Below, piece after piece: positions 18,537-28,552 of a stretch of 64,000 nt of DNA. The notes below the pieces were generated by a model. That model worked only from the letters and a program-made list of their open reading frames with translations. It did not search any database and was not told where the DNA came from. Position 1 is the stretch's first letter; every line of letters starts with the position of its first letter. This stretch comes from Turicibacter faecis (lineage in GTDB: Bacteria > Bacillota_I > Bacilli_A > MOL361 > Turicibacteraceae). The stretch lies in the NCBI RefSeq assembly GCF_037076425.1, contig NZ_AP028127.1:1332001-1396000 (forward strand). The letters run 5' to 3'. The position numbers were made by a program, and so were the translations under genes.

Positions 18537-19862
18537 CTATTCTACTTTTTCATCAAATATCATATCGAAAATCCGAACTAAGACACCACTATTTTCTAGC
18601 TTATGGTCCATAAACGTCCTCTCTTGTTGTTCCTTTATCTTGGGTGTTTCTTCTACCACTTCAAGTTCCTCTCGACTATCAATAGCATGGACTAGGACAT
18701 TTTCATATTTGCTAAAGTCAATTATATTACTTTTTTGTCCAGTCAACAATGATATTTCATGAATAAATGTTGCCATCCCAATTAATTTTACATATTTAGC
18801 ACTTCGGGCTCCTAACATCATTGGCGTACAAATTGTCACCTCTTGATGAAAAATCTTTTTCGCTAATGTGTTAAGTCCTTCTATTTCGCTTGCACCACCC
18901 GTAAAAATATAATCCATTTGATCATACTTATAGCAATTTTCCATTAAATACTGTTTGACTAACTTCAAAATATTCTCGTATTTAATAGTGAGACTATCGC
19001 TTAACATTTGACGCGTAATGCATGTAAATTGTCCCTCTACTTCATCTGCATAAATAATTTCAGTCGACGAAGATTCAGAACAAACTTTACCGAAATTTAG
19101 TTTTAACATTTCTGCTAAGGGTTCATCAATCTTGAGGTTTTCACTAATGTGCTTCGTTACATCTTGACCACCCGTTGACAATGATACCGAAGAAACAATT
19201 TTCCCCGAGTGGACAACCGTAATCGTGGTCATCCCCTTCCCAATATTGACATGGCATGCTCCTTTTTTCAATTGTTCCGGTGTTAACACATACATCATCT
19301 CTGTGATACTTCCTAAAACAATATCCGCAATTCGGAATCCTGCTAACTCAGCAATATTAATGAGATTATACACGACAGACGCAGAAGCCGTTATTTTTTG
19401 TGCATGTAAGACCAATTCTTTTCCAATAATCCCAAGAGGGTTTTGAATTGTATTTTTATCATCTACCACAAAAGCTCGCGGCATCACATTAATGGCTACT
19501 TGATCATGATATGTCGGTTGCGTAATAATATCACGGAACAACTGTTTAATATTAGCGTGACTAATTGGTTGATTAGAGTCTAGTTCCAATGATTTAACAA
19601 CGTTATCAATACGGCATTCTACACTTGGAATAGCTAACACAACATTTTGAATGTCTTGCTTAAGATCCGCCTCAACATTAGCTTTTAATCGTTTTAATTT
19701 TTCAACAATTTGATTTACGTTAACGACAGTTCCATTTTCAATTCCAGCCGTTACAATAGATTGTTGTGATAAAACATACAGGCGTTCCTGCCTAATATTA
19801 CACACCATCAATCTAACTTCTGCACAACCTATTTCTAAGCAAGCATAAATATTATTTTTCAC
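18537..19862 (-). CDS. ftsA: Cell division protein FtsA
   Basis: An actin-family ATPase that tethers FtsZ to the membrane. Actin-fold elements are visible: [12 protein letters not shown] near the N terminus, [14 protein letters not shown] and [14 protein letters not shown]-terminal amphipathic helix ([11 protein letters not shown]) serves as membrane anchor. It is more divergent than the flanking genes: the usual DIGTxxxxxxV is changed to [10 protein letters not shown] prefer the GTG at 19862 (441 residues), which has GGAG nearby; the ATG at 19883 lacks a ribosome site. Confidence 0.92.
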   Translation of the reverse strand: MKNNIYACLEIGCAEVRLMVCNIRQERLYVLSQQSIVTAGIENGTVVNVNQIVEKLKRLKANVEADLKQDIQNVVLAIPSVECRIDNVVKSLELDSNQPISHANIKQLFRDIITQPTYHDQVAINVMPRAFVVDDKNTIQNPLGIIGKELVLHAQKITASASVVYNLINIAELAGFRIADIVLGSITEMMYVLTPEQLKKGACHVNIGKGMTTITVVHSGKIVSSVSLSTGGQDVTKHISENLKIDEPLAEMLKLNFGKVCSESSSTEIIYADEVEGQFTCITRQMLSDSLTIKYENILKLVKQYLMENCYKYDQMDYIFTGGASEIEGLNTLAKKIFHQEVTICTPMMLGARSAKYVKLIGMATFIHEISLLTGQKSNIIDFSKYENVLVHAIDSREELEVVEETPKIKEQQERTFMDHKLENSGVLVRIFDMIFDEKVE

Positions 19863-20001
19863 CTCTAACCACTCCACTAACATACGGTTTTATTACCATA
19901 ATATCATAATTTATTTTACTATATTTTTGAGACGATGAAAAGAGTATTTACAAAATATAATGACGATTAATCACATATTATACACATTATTTATCCACAG
20001 T

Positions 20002-20832
20002 CTATTCCTCTTGCACGTCCTGTTCTCCTTTATTGTCGAATAAAACCGAATTAGCACCCGAATAAGGTTCAAAATAATCCCCTACGTCTAAATAATAGGT
20101 TCCACATTGCCCTTCGGACAACTGTCTCACCTGATCAACCATTGTTTGATAATATTTTAACTTTTCAACCATACTGTAGCTATTTACCTTAATCGTATTA
20201 CCATCCTGTAGAAATAAGGAAAACCGGTTGTTATCCCCATATAAGGGTTCATAGTGGATTTCCTTTATTAAGTTAATTAAAATCGGATCTAGCTTCATCA
20301 TGGACTCAATAAATAATCCCAAAACTGGTTCCTTTAATGTTTTTTCGGTTAACCCGTAAATAATTGTTCCGGGACAGACAACATCTAACGTATTACTTTG
20401 TTCAATCAAATGACCATCACTTAATACATACTGATATCCATCTCCCATATCAACGCACCCAATAACATCCTTTTCCTCTACTAAAATTCTTAATTCATTT
20501 AATCCTACCCTTGTAACTACCGCCTTTGTAATGAGTGGATGTTTTTGAATTTGCGACGCGATTTTCTTTGTTTTAAGTTTAAAATAGTCATCATCATAAC
20601 TAAGATTTGCTAATTGCAAAACCTCAGAACGTGATACGTAATTGAGCCCCTCAAAATACACCATAGATAATTTTCTCAGGGGAGACGTAAAATAAAAAAC
20701 CCCTCCAATAACGCCCATAACAAAGAGACTAAAAAAGAAGGTATTAAGCCTCTTTTTTAGTCTTTTTTTCGGTTTATTCTGTTTATTTTTTTGACGGTAC
20801 TGCTCCATAAAAACAACTTTTTTTACATTCAT
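20002..20832 (-). CDS. divIB: Cell division protein DivIB/FtsQ
   Basis: A bitopic division protein that acts with FtsL and DivIC to activate septal synthesis. It has a Lys/Arg-rich cytoplasmic tail, one transmembrane helix (about residues 30-50) and an extracytoplasmic POTRA domain (FEGLNYVSRSEVLQLANL). The start is uncertain: the ATG at 20832 has AGGTGAAGGGGAG upstream, while a GTG at 20844 directly abuts the murB stop. The murG-murB-divIB-ftsA order is typical. Confidence 0.9.
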   Translation of the reverse strand: MNVKKVVFMEQYRQKNKQNKPKKRLKKRLNTFFFSLFVMGVIGGVFYFTSPLRKLSMVYFEGLNYVSRSEVLQLANLSYDDDYFKLKTKKIASQIQKHPLITKAVVTRVGLNELRILVEEKDVIGCVDMGDGYQYVLSDGHLIEQSNTLDVVCPGTIIYGLTEKTLKEPVLGLFIESMMKLDPILINLIKEIHYEPLYGDNNRFSLFLQDGNTIKVNSYSMVEKLKYYQTMVDQVRQLSEGQCGTYYLDVGDYFEPYSGANSVLFDNKGEQDVQEE

Positions 20833-20844
20833 GCTCCCCTTCAC

Positions 20845-21753
20845 CTACCAGTTAAACATTTCAACCTCTGGATGTAACTCGATTCCACTTTTTTCAAATA
20901 CGACGTTTTGTACGTGTTGGATTAAATCATAGATATCTTGTGCAGTGGCATCTCCTACATTTACAACAAAATTACAATGTTTCTTTGAAACTTCAGCTCC
21001 ACCTATTCGTACCCCTCGTAATCCTGCCTCCTCAATTAGTTGCCATGAATAATGAGGTAACGGATTTCTAAAAGTACTTCCAGCCGATGGTAGATTAGTA
21101 GGTTGTGATTCAATGCGGCGAATTTTACGCATTTTCATTAACTCAACGATTTCTTCATAGACTCCCTGCTCTAATTCTAAAACGGCTTCAACAATTGTCC
21201 AATGACGATTCATTTGCATAATCGATGTTCGATAGCCAAAGTTTAACTCATCCGGTGATACCCAATTTAATTCACCCTTATCGTCTAGAATTAAAACCTT
21301 CACTAAAACATCTTTAATCTCTTTATTATAAGCCCCAGCATTCATGTATATTGCCCCACCAACTGAACCTGGAACACCTGATATAAATTCTAATCCTGAT
21401 AAATTTTGTTTAGAGACACGGTTTGCAAGAAGAATCGTCGAAACCCCGGCACCTACTGTAACGTAATTCTCGTTAATCTCAATATGATCAAGTCCTTTAT
21501 CACACTTAATGATTACGCCATCAAATAAATGATCTGATGGTAATAAATTTGAGCCACGTCCAATCACCTTATAATTCAAATGATACTTTTTAACAAGACT
21601 TATGGTTTGGATTAAAGACTCCTTTGCATTCGGCACGACAAAGATACGGGCAGGCCCCCCTACCCGAAACGTTGTATGCTTAGCAAGTGGCTCATTCTCA
21701 ATTAGTACCCCAAGGTCATTCCCTCTATACTCCTCTATAAAACTTTTAAACAT
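20845..21753 (-). CDS. murB: UDP-N-acetylenolpyruvoylglucosamine reductase
   Basis: A flavoenzyme that reduces the enolpyruvyl group to make UDP-MurNAc. The FAD-binding motifs are TTFRVGGPA, IGRGSNLL and SGVPGSVGGAIYMNAGAYN, and the catalytic serine region is PSAGSTFRNP. The type II arrangement lacks the Tyr loop. Start taken as the ATG at 21753 (302 residues); the upstream GTG at 21762 is part of its AGGTG ribosome site and abuts the murG stop. Confidence 0.97.
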   Translation of the reverse strand: MFKSFIEEYRGNDLGVLIENEPLAKHTTFRVGGPARIFVVPNAKESLIQTISLVKKYHLNYKVIGRGSNLLPSDHLFDGVIIKCDKGLDHIEINENYVTVGAGVSTILLANRVSKQNLSGLEFISGVPGSVGGAIYMNAGAYNKEIKDVLVKVLILDDKGELNWVSPDELNFGYRTSIMQMNRHWTIVEAVLELEQGVYEEIVELMKMRKIRRIESQPTNLPSAGSTFRNPLPHYSWQLIEEAGLRGVRIGGAEVSKKHCNFVVNVGDATAQDIYDLIQHVQNVVFEKSGIELHPEVEMFNW

Positions 21754-21762
21754 TAAAAACAC

Positions 21763-22857
21763 CTACTTTTTCTCAATAATTTCATTCATCACATTAATTA
21801 AACGATGCGCTGCATCTGGAATCCCTAGTTGTTTCGAGGTGTTTTGCATATTTAAACGCAATTGGCAATCTTTCATTATACGATCAATCTCCTGATAGAG
21901 TCGTTCTCCCGTTAACTCTTTTTCAAGCAACAAAACTCCCCCGCCATGGTCAGTTAAACTTCGTGCATTATATTCTTGATGGTTAGCCGTCACATACGGT
22001 GAAGGAATCAAAATACACGGAACACCTAGTGCCGTCACTTCAGCCAAAAATGTTGCCCCTGAGCGCCCAACAAACAGATCCATATTCACAAGATATTGTG
22101 GCATGTTATTAATAAAGGGTAACACGTGAACATTTTTTAACTGTTCCACATTTTCTATTTGATTTTTAATCGTTTCATAATGTTTGTTTCCTGTCACAAA
22201 GACGACCTCATAATCCGCTTCCTCGTATTTTTTAATCATAGACAAGACCGCCTCATTAATCGGCTCTGCTCCACGGCTTCCACCACTAATCATTACGGTT
22301 TTCTTATGAGGATTTAAACCAAGGGCACTTTTTCCAAGCTTTAATGTTGCCGCTACCTCTGTTGCTCGCGGATTCCCTGTTAACACTACCTTATCTTGCG
22401 GAAAATATGAGCGCGCCTCTTCAAAACAAATCGCGACTTTATTCACATATCGTGATAAAAATTTATTCGTAACCCCCGGTAAACTATTCTGTTCATGAAT
22501 AATAGTTGGTACCTTTAATCTCGATGCACTGTAAACAACAGGGCCACAAACATATCCCCCAGTTCCAATCACAACATCCGGTTTAAACTCTTTAATATAT
22601 TTTTTTGATACTGAGACAGATTTAAAAAATTTCATAATTGTTTTGACATTCTCAAAAGATAAAGAACGCTTAAATCCAGCTATCTCAATATACTTAAACG
22701 GTATTCCCTCTCGGGTCACAATTTCATTTTCTAATCCTTTTTCAGTTCCTATGTATAAAACTTCCAGTTGGTCATCCACCTCTTGCAATGCTCGAATAAC
22801 AGCAAGCGCAGGATAAATATGACCACCCGTTCCACCACCAGTGACAAGGACGCGCAT
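21763..22857 (-). CDS. murG: Lipid II synthase MurG
   Basis: A GT-B glycosyltransferase adding GlcNAc to lipid I to make lipid II at the inner membrane face. The motifs are [14 protein letters not shown] at the N terminus, [23 protein letters not shown] and, in the donor site, [26 protein letters not shown]. The 364-residue length is normal. Its stop is immediately followed by murB. Confidence 0.98.
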   Translation of the reverse strand: MRVLVTGGGTGGHIYPALAVIRALQEVDDQLEVLYIGTEKGLENEIVTREGIPFKYIEIAGFKRSLSFENVKTIMKFFKSVSVSKKYIKEFKPDVVIGTGGYVCGPVVYSASRLKVPTIIHEQNSLPGVTNKFLSRYVNKVAICFEEARSYFPQDKVVLTGNPRATEVAATLKLGKSALGLNPHKKTVMISGGSRGAEPINEAVLSMIKKYEEADYEVVFVTGNKHYETIKNQIENVEQLKNVHVLPFINNMPQYLVNMDLFVGRSGATFLAEVTALGVPCILIPSPYVTANHQEYNARSLTDHGGGVLLLEKELTGERLYQEIDRIMKDCQLRLNMQNTSKQLGIPDAAHRLINVMNEIIEKK

Positions 22858-23102
22858 ATTCTCACTCCTTATTAGACCTTATTGTCTTTTTATCATTTTA
22901 TATTCTAACATATTTTAAACAAAATCTGTTAGCGTATTTTAAAATTCATCGAAATATTATTTAATTTCATTTTTTTCGTTAAAAAAAAATTTTTTTCATT
23001 TCCAAAACTTCACCTCATTTATATTTTTTTAATATTTATCTCAATTCCCTTCACTTTCTATCATATACATTATTATATATTTTGAAGCAAAGGGGAATTC
23101 TA

Positions 23103-24200
23103 ATGAAAAACAAATTACCTTCAATTGATTTATTAACCCTACTCCTCGCTTTAAGTATTAGTACCATCGGTTTAATTTTTGTCCTCTCCTCTTCTTATAT
23201 TTGGGCAGAATATAAATTTGATGATGCTTTCTACTTTTTCAAACGACAATTGTTGTTTGCTGGAATAGGAGTTATCGGGATGCTTGCAGTTTCGCGAATT
23301 GATTATCCCATCTATAAAAAATATGCCTCAACTTTTTTCTTCGGAAGTTTAATTTTACTTATTCTTGTTCTCGTCCCAGGAATCGGAATGGTTCGTGGGG
23401 GGGCGCGAAGTTGGATTGGAATCGGTGCCTTTTCCATCCAACCTTCAGAGTTTATGAAATTTGGTCTCATCATCTTTTTGGCCAAGTACATGAGCACCTA
23501 TGTAGAAGATGCAAAAACATTCAAAAAGGGAGTTATTCCTTTACTTTTTTGCATCCTACTGGTCTTCGGTGTGATTATGCTTCAACCCGATTTTGGTAGT
23601 GGGATGGTGCTCGTTGGAACAGGGTTTGTCATGCTATTTGTTTGTGGTGTCCCTATTCGTTATTTTATGTACTTTATCCTCACCGGGGTCGCTGGAATTG
23701 TGGCCTTAATTATATCCGCACCTTATCGTTTAGAGCGAATTACCGCTTATCTTGATCCTTGGAGTGACCCAATTGGTTCAGGATTTCAGATTATCCAATC
23801 ATTATATGCCATTGCCCCAGGGGGGTTATTCGGTGCAGGATTAGGAAATAGTGTTCAAAAGTATTTTTACCTCCCTGAGCCCCAAACCGACTTTATTTTC
23901 GCTATTGTTTCCGAAGAGTTAGGGTTTATTGGTTCTGTTGGAGTCCTAATTCTATTCATCCTTTTCTTTGCTAGATGTACCTATCTTATTTTAAAAACAG
24001 ATGATCTTTTTGCAAAATATATTGTCGTTGGAATAATGTCTATGTTAATGATTCAAGTTATGATTAATATTGGGGTTGTTATTGGCCTATTGCCCGTAAC
24101 AGGAATTACCTTACCATTAATGAGTTATGGTGGATCATCTTTAACAGTCACCTTATTATCAATTGGGATTATTTTAAATATCAGTCGTTATATTAAGTAA
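23103..24200 (+). CDS. ftsW: SEDS peptidoglycan glycosyltransferase (FtsW/SpoVE type)
   Basis: A multi-pass glycan polymerase that works with class B PBPs. About ten membrane segments are visible, with the SEDS motifs ARSWIGIGAFSIQPSEFMK, LQPDFGSG, PEPQTDFIFAIVSEELGF and LPLMSYGGSS. Start placed at the ATG at 23103 (365 residues), which has AAAGGGGAA; a TTG at 23082 is less likely. It is inverted relative to all its dcw neighbours, between murG and murD. FtsW versus SpoVE cannot be settled from sequence alone. Confidence 0.92.
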   Translation: MKNKLPSIDLLTLLLALSISTIGLIFVLSSSYIWAEYKFDDAFYFFKRQLLFAGIGVIGMLAVSRIDYPIYKKYASTFFFGSLILLILVLVPGIGMVRGGARSWIGIGAFSIQPSEFMKFGLIIFLAKYMSTYVEDAKTFKKGVIPLLFCILLVFGVIMLQPDFGSGMVLVGTGFVMLFVCGVPIRYFMYFILTGVAGIVALIISAPYRLERITAYLDPWSDPIGSGFQIIQSLYAIAPGGLFGAGLGNSVQKYFYLPEPQTDFIFAIVSEELGFIGSVGVLILFILFFARCTYLILKTDDLFAKYIVVGIMSMLMIQVMINIGVVIGLLPVTGITLPLMSYGGSSLTVTLLSIGIILNISRYIK

Positions 24201-24278
24201 TTTAAACAATAAATTTAGTAAGTATCGTAGTTCTAACCACTAATAGTTTATTCAAAATGACTTTAAATGCTCCTTCTT

Positions 24279-24317
24279 AAAAAAACCGCCTTCATCTAAA
24301 TGAAGACGGTTTTTTTC
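24279..24317 (+). terminator. ftsW terminator
   Basis: A stem of ACCGCCTTCA against TGAAGACGGT around a 6-nt loop, followed by seven T residues. It also has an A run on the other side. Confidence 0.85.
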
Positions 24318-24653
24318 ATGCCCACCATTTTTACAATGATACACGCTTACTGCAAATCAGACCGTACCTTTTACATCCCCCTCAGTCTAAACATTGTTAA
24401 AAAAATATATACGCCCACCATACCAAGCACTATTAATCATTTATTAATTTGCCGCGGGTTTTGAAATTGTCGTTTTATCTTCCCTTCCATAAGCTAATAA
24501 AAAATAGAAGTCTTTCATTTAATAATCAATTATCCCTCATGAAATGCCACTCCTCAAATCAATCTAGATAGTCAACGAGAAAAACAGGATAGATCCGTAG
24601 TAAATACCTATTTATGAGCCTTTTTCCTTGAATCATGTTGTCATATATTCCAT

Positions 24654-24692
24654 AAAAAAACTAGGAGATGGATCGTATCCAATGCTCCTAGT
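24654..24692 (-). terminator. murD terminator
   Basis: Read on the minus strand, an ACTAGGAG arm pairs with CTCCTAGT with internal pairing, followed by a seven-T run. It lies just beyond the murD stop. Confidence 0.85.
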
Positions 24693-24708
24693 TCAATCAT
24701 TTAATTTT

Positions 24709-26070
24709 CTATAAGTTTTTATTTTTAAGTTTCTCTACTAAGTCAATAAAATGATCCCCGCGAGTTTCAAAATTTGGATATTGATCCCAACTTGCGCACG
24801 CTGGAGATAAGAGAACATGATCCTTCTCGCGGGCAACCTTAACGGCGGCATCCATTGCCTCCTCCAACGTATCAACGGCTACGCATGGAAGTGAATATTC
24901 ATCAGCCAATTGTTTAAAACGTTCTTTCGTCTGCCCGAAAGAAATAAGCATTTTTATTTTAGGGAAGTATGGAATTAGACCGCTCAAATCATGTTGGCGA
25001 TCCAAGCCACCCGCTAAAAGAATGATAGAGTCATCAAAGGCATTTAATGCTGTTTGGGTAGCAATGACATTAGTTGCCTTTGAGTTATTATAATAATCAA
25101 CCCCAGCAATGGTCGCCACATATTGTAAACGATGTCTAACCCCAGAAAAACGCATTAATACACGTTGAATCGAAGCCGTGTCACATCCGTACAATTTACT
25201 AACTGCGACCGCACCTAATACATCCTGTAAATTATGCTCCCCTTTTAATAAGATGGCATCAACATCAATAATTTTTTCACCTTTAAAATAAATCGATCCA
25301 TTAGATAGATATGCTCCCTCTACCTCCCTGTAAAGAGAAAAAGGAACGCATGTTGCTGCCGTTTGGGTAATTCCCTTGACAATCACCTCATCATCCGCAT
25401 TGTACACACAATACTGATCAGATGTTTGATTAGCAATGAGATTAAGCTTTGCCTGACGATACTCCTCAATATCCGAATGATAGTCTAAATGCGCCTCCGT
25501 AATATTTAATAGCAGTGAGATTTGTGGTTTAAATGAGTCAATTCCCATCAATTGAAAGGAAGATAGTTCGGTAACCAATACCTGATCTTGACTTGCTCCT
25601 TCCGCTACCAATGAGGCAACTTCCCCGATATTCCCCGCAATCAATGGATTTAATTGACCTTCTTTTAACATTTCATAAATCAATGTTGTTGTTGTCGTCT
25701 TCCCATTTGTTGCTGTAATCCCAATAAAAGGGGCTTCGCTCACATCGTAAGCCAATTGCACTTCTGTTAAGACAGGAATCTGGCGTTTGAGTGCCTCCAT
25801 TAATAACGGAACCTTTAAATAAGGAATCCCAGGATTTTTAACAATAAAATCAAAATTTTGATCTAATAATTCTAGGGGATGCCCTCCTACCACTACCTCA
25901 AATCCCTCTGCTACCATTTCCTTAGCATCTGAATTTTCAGGCAATGGTTGACGATCATTAATCACAACATGGGCACCTAATTTTCTTAAAAGTCTCGCCG
26001 CAGCCTTTCCACTTTTGGCTAATCCCATGACTAAGACTTTTTTATTTTTATATTTCACTATTTTTTTCAT
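24709..26070 (-). CDS. murD: UDP-N-acetylmuramoylalanine--D-glutamate ligase
   Basis: It adds D-Glu to UDP-MurNAc-L-Ala. The Mur ligase fold has an N-terminal Rossmann region (VLVMGLAKSGKAAARLL), the ATP loop GITATNGKTTTTTL, NITEAHLDYH and the C-terminal RHRLQYV...YNNSKATN region. Start set at the ATG at 26070 (453 residues) with AAAGGATG upstream; a GTG at 26091 is less likely. It is the last gene of the minus-strand mur run before the inverted ftsW. Confidence 0.97.
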   Translation of the reverse strand: MKKIVKYKNKKVLVMGLAKSGKAAARLLRKLGAHVVINDRQPLPENSDAKEMVAEGFEVVVGGHPLELLDQNFDFIVKNPGIPYLKVPLLMEALKRQIPVLTEVQLAYDVSEAPFIGITATNGKTTTTTLIYEMLKEGQLNPLIAGNIGEVASLVAEGASQDQVLVTELSSFQLMGIDSFKPQISLLLNITEAHLDYHSDIEEYRQAKLNLIANQTSDQYCVYNADDEVIVKGITQTAATCVPFSLYREVEGAYLSNGSIYFKGEKIIDVDAILLKGEHNLQDVLGAVAVSKLYGCDTASIQRVLMRFSGVRHRLQYVATIAGVDYYNNSKATNVIATQTALNAFDDSIILLAGGLDRQHDLSGLIPYFPKIKMLISFGQTKERFKQLADEYSLPCVAVDTLEEAMDAAVKVAREKDHVLLSPACASWDQYPNFETRGDHFIDLVEKLKNKNL

Positions 26071-26108
26071 TTCAATCATCCTTTTCCACAATCTAAGGGT
26101 CTCCTACC

Positions 26109-27077
26109 TTAGATTGCGATAACTAATCCGATTGCGGCACACACTAAAGTAACAGACCACAAGAAAATAACAACCTTCCATTCACTCCAACCGCATAACT
26201 CAAAGTGATGGTGAATAGGTGCCATTTTAAATAGACGCTTCTTCGTCCGTTTATAGTATGCAACCTGAATAATAACTGATAATGTTTCAATAACATAGAC
26301 AAGTCCGATAATCACCAATAACAACTCTTGTTTCAGTAAGATAGAGACGGCTGCAATAGCTGCTCCAAGTGCTAAAGATCCCGTGTCACCCATAAATACT
26401 TTAGCTGGATTTAAATTAAAAACTAAAAATCCAAATAGGGCCCCCACAACTGCAAAACAAAATAAAGCAATACTCGGTTGTTGCATCGCAACGGCAATCA
26501 TTCCGAATGCTCCAAAGGTAATAACGCTCACGCCACCGCATAATCCGTCTAAACCGTCTGTAAGATTAACAGCATTTGAAAATCCGACCATCCAGAATAA
26601 AATAAATAATCCATAAAGCCAATGTAAATTTACACTAAATAGATTAAAGAACGATAACTCTGTAGAATATCCACTCTTTAAAAATAAGTAGAAAAAGACT
26701 GCTGCTAATACAAGTTGTGCCAATAACTTCTGTTTCGGTTTAAGTCCTTCATTATTTTTACGAACAACAATAATAAAGTCATCAATAAAACCAATGAGCC
26801 CAAAACCAACCAATGTTAAAAGCAACATCATTAGTTCGTTTGTCATACCCGTATACTTCGTAAAGAGTACCGCCACTAATAATATAACGACAATCGAGGT
26901 AATAAAAATAATCCCTCCCATCGTTGGTGTCCCAGATTTTTTACGATGGGATTGTGGACCCTCTTCCCTAATCGCCTGACCAAACTTTAGCCGATGTAAA
27001 AAAGGTATGAAGAATGGTCCAATAATCGTCGCCATAAAAAACGAAAAAATTAATACAAATAAAATTGATTTTAACAT
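26109..27077 (-). CDS. mraY: Phospho-N-acetylmuramoyl-pentapeptide transferase
   Basis: A polytopic enzyme that makes lipid I from UDP-MurNAc-pentapeptide and undecaprenyl phosphate. The 322 residues have about ten helices. The family motifs are SGTPTMGG, LIGFIDDF, NLTDGLDGL, FMGDTGSLALG and the histidine loop APIHHHFEL. A GGGG ribosome site overlaps the end of murE, so expression is coupled. Confidence 0.98.
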   Translation of the reverse strand: MLKSILFVLIFSFFMATIIGPFFIPFLHRLKFGQAIREEGPQSHRKKSGTPTMGGIIFITSIVVILLVAVLFTKYTGMTNELMMLLLTLVGFGLIGFIDDFIIVVRKNNEGLKPKQKLLAQLVLAAVFFYLFLKSGYSTELSFFNLFSVNLHWLYGLFILFWMVGFSNAVNLTDGLDGLCGGVSVITFGAFGMIAVAMQQPSIALFCFAVVGALFGFLVFNLNPAKVFMGDTGSLALGAAIAAVSILLKQELLLVIIGLVYVIETLSVIIQVAYYKRTKKRLFKMAPIHHHFELCGWSEWKVVIFLWSVTLVCAAIGLVIAI

Positions 27078-27079
27078 TA

Positions 27080-28531
27080 TTATATACCCCTTTTTCTAAT
27101 CACTTCTTCAACGACTATTTTATCATTAAAAGGAACTACTTTACCATTAATATTTTGGGTTTTTTCGTGGCCTTTCCCTAAAATAACGACTAGATCATTA
27201 GGCTTAGCCTTCTCAATCGCCGCTTCTATCGCCTGCTTACGATCCACAATAACCGTATAGTTACGGTGAGTTGTCCCTGACAAAAGATCATAGATGATAC
27301 TTAATGGATCCTCATTACGTGGATTATCACTTGTAAAGAAGACATAATCCGATAATGTAGAAGCATGATTACCCATGATTTTACGTTTAGCTTTATCACG
27401 ATTTCCCCCTGCTCCTAAAACAGTGATAATTTCACCTTGAGAAATAACATTCAGATTCGTTAATACTTGAAAAATCGCATCTGGGTTATGAGCATAATCA
27501 ATAACAATCGTCACCCCGTTTTTGGTTTGCACATATTCAAAGCGCCCCTCGACAGATGAAACATTTTCAATAAAAGGAATAATTTCCAACACTGGATAAC
27601 CTAACGAATAAAAATAACCAATAACTGATAAAACATTATAAACATTATACTTTCCAAATAAGGGGATTTTTACACGCTTCACAAATTCTCCCTTCACATA
27701 AAGCAAAAAGGTAGTATGGTCAATGGCGTAAACAATATCCTCTGCATAAAAGTCAGCCTGCGGGCGACAACCGTAGGTTAAAATACGTCCATTAGTTACT
27801 CCAATAAAATAATCTGAATGCTCATCATCGCAATTAATGATGGCCATTCGGTGATCCTGGTAATCATTCATTTGTACAAAAGGTCTCATTTTAGTGAATA
27901 AATAATCTTCAAATGTTTTGTGATAGTCTAAATGTTCCGGTGTAATATTCGTAAAAATCAAGCGATCAAAATGAATTTGATCCACCCGATTTTCCTTAAT
28001 TCCGTGTGAGGAAACTTCCATTACAAGATATTGTAAATTATTTTTAACACTATCCTTTAATAAATAATTCAAATCTAAACTCATTGGGGTCGTGTGCGTA
28101 GCCTTCTTTTTACTTCCAACCCACGATCCGTTTGTTCCAATTAACCCACTATTGATGCCCAAGCATTCAAACACATGTTGAATCAAATAGGTGATTGTTG
28201 TTTTTCCATTTGTTCCAATAACCCCTACTAAATTAATGTCTTTTGATGGTGTTTCATAATATTCATTAGAAATAACGGCTAAGGCTTTTTTCGTATTAAA
28301 AACTTGAAAATAAGGAATACTTAACGTTAAATCCTTCTCCCCTACAACTGCAATGGCGCCATTTTCTATCGCCTTTTCAATATAATCGTGACCATCCTGA
28401 TCTTGTCCTCGAATAGCAAAGAAAACGCCTCCGTCTTTCACATCTCGTGAGTCATAGGCTAAATTTGAAATTAATTGATTCTCACCCGTAAATCGAATGC
28501 CTAACAACTCACTCATCTCTACTAAATTCAT
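27080..28531 (-). CDS. murE: UDP-MurNAc-tripeptide synthetase MurE (meso-DAP type)
   Basis: It adds the third amino acid of the stem peptide. The ATP loop is GVIGTNGKTTITYL, with a central domain containing ITPEHLDYH and the C-terminal substrate motif DNPRNEDP. DNPR marks enzymes that add meso-diaminopimelate, rather than the DDNP/DNPA-type motifs of L-lysine-adding enzymes, so meso-DAP peptidoglycan is predicted. The 483-residue length is normal. A GGAGGAAG ribosome site precedes the ATG. Confidence 0.96.
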   Translation of the reverse strand: MNLVEMSELLGIRFTGENQLISNLAYDSRDVKDGGVFFAIRGQDQDGHDYIEKAIENGAIAVVGEKDLTLSIPYFQVFNTKKALAVISNEYYETPSKDINLVGVIGTNGKTTITYLIQHVFECLGINSGLIGTNGSWVGSKKKATHTTPMSLDLNYLLKDSVKNNLQYLVMEVSSHGIKENRVDQIHFDRLIFTNITPEHLDYHKTFEDYLFTKMRPFVQMNDYQDHRMAIINCDDEHSDYFIGVTNGRILTYGCRPQADFYAEDIVYAIDHTTFLLYVKGEFVKRVKIPLFGKYNVYNVLSVIGYFYSLGYPVLEIIPFIENVSSVEGRFEYVQTKNGVTIVIDYAHNPDAIFQVLTNLNVISQGEIITVLGAGGNRDKAKRKIMGNHASTLSDYVFFTSDNPRNEDPLSIIYDLLSGTTHRNYTVIVDRKQAIEAAIEKAKPNDLVVILGKGHEKTQNINGKVVPFNDKIVVEEVIRKRGI

Positions 28532-28552
28532 ACGACTTCCTCCTATCCTTTC

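Larger units (their letters stand above)
24201..24708. other. Gene-free interval between ftsW and murD
   Basis: 508 bases between convergent genes. It holds one terminator for each gene (listed separately). The central 330 bases are AT-rich, with no convincing ORF, RNA gene or repeat. Confidence 0.6.
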
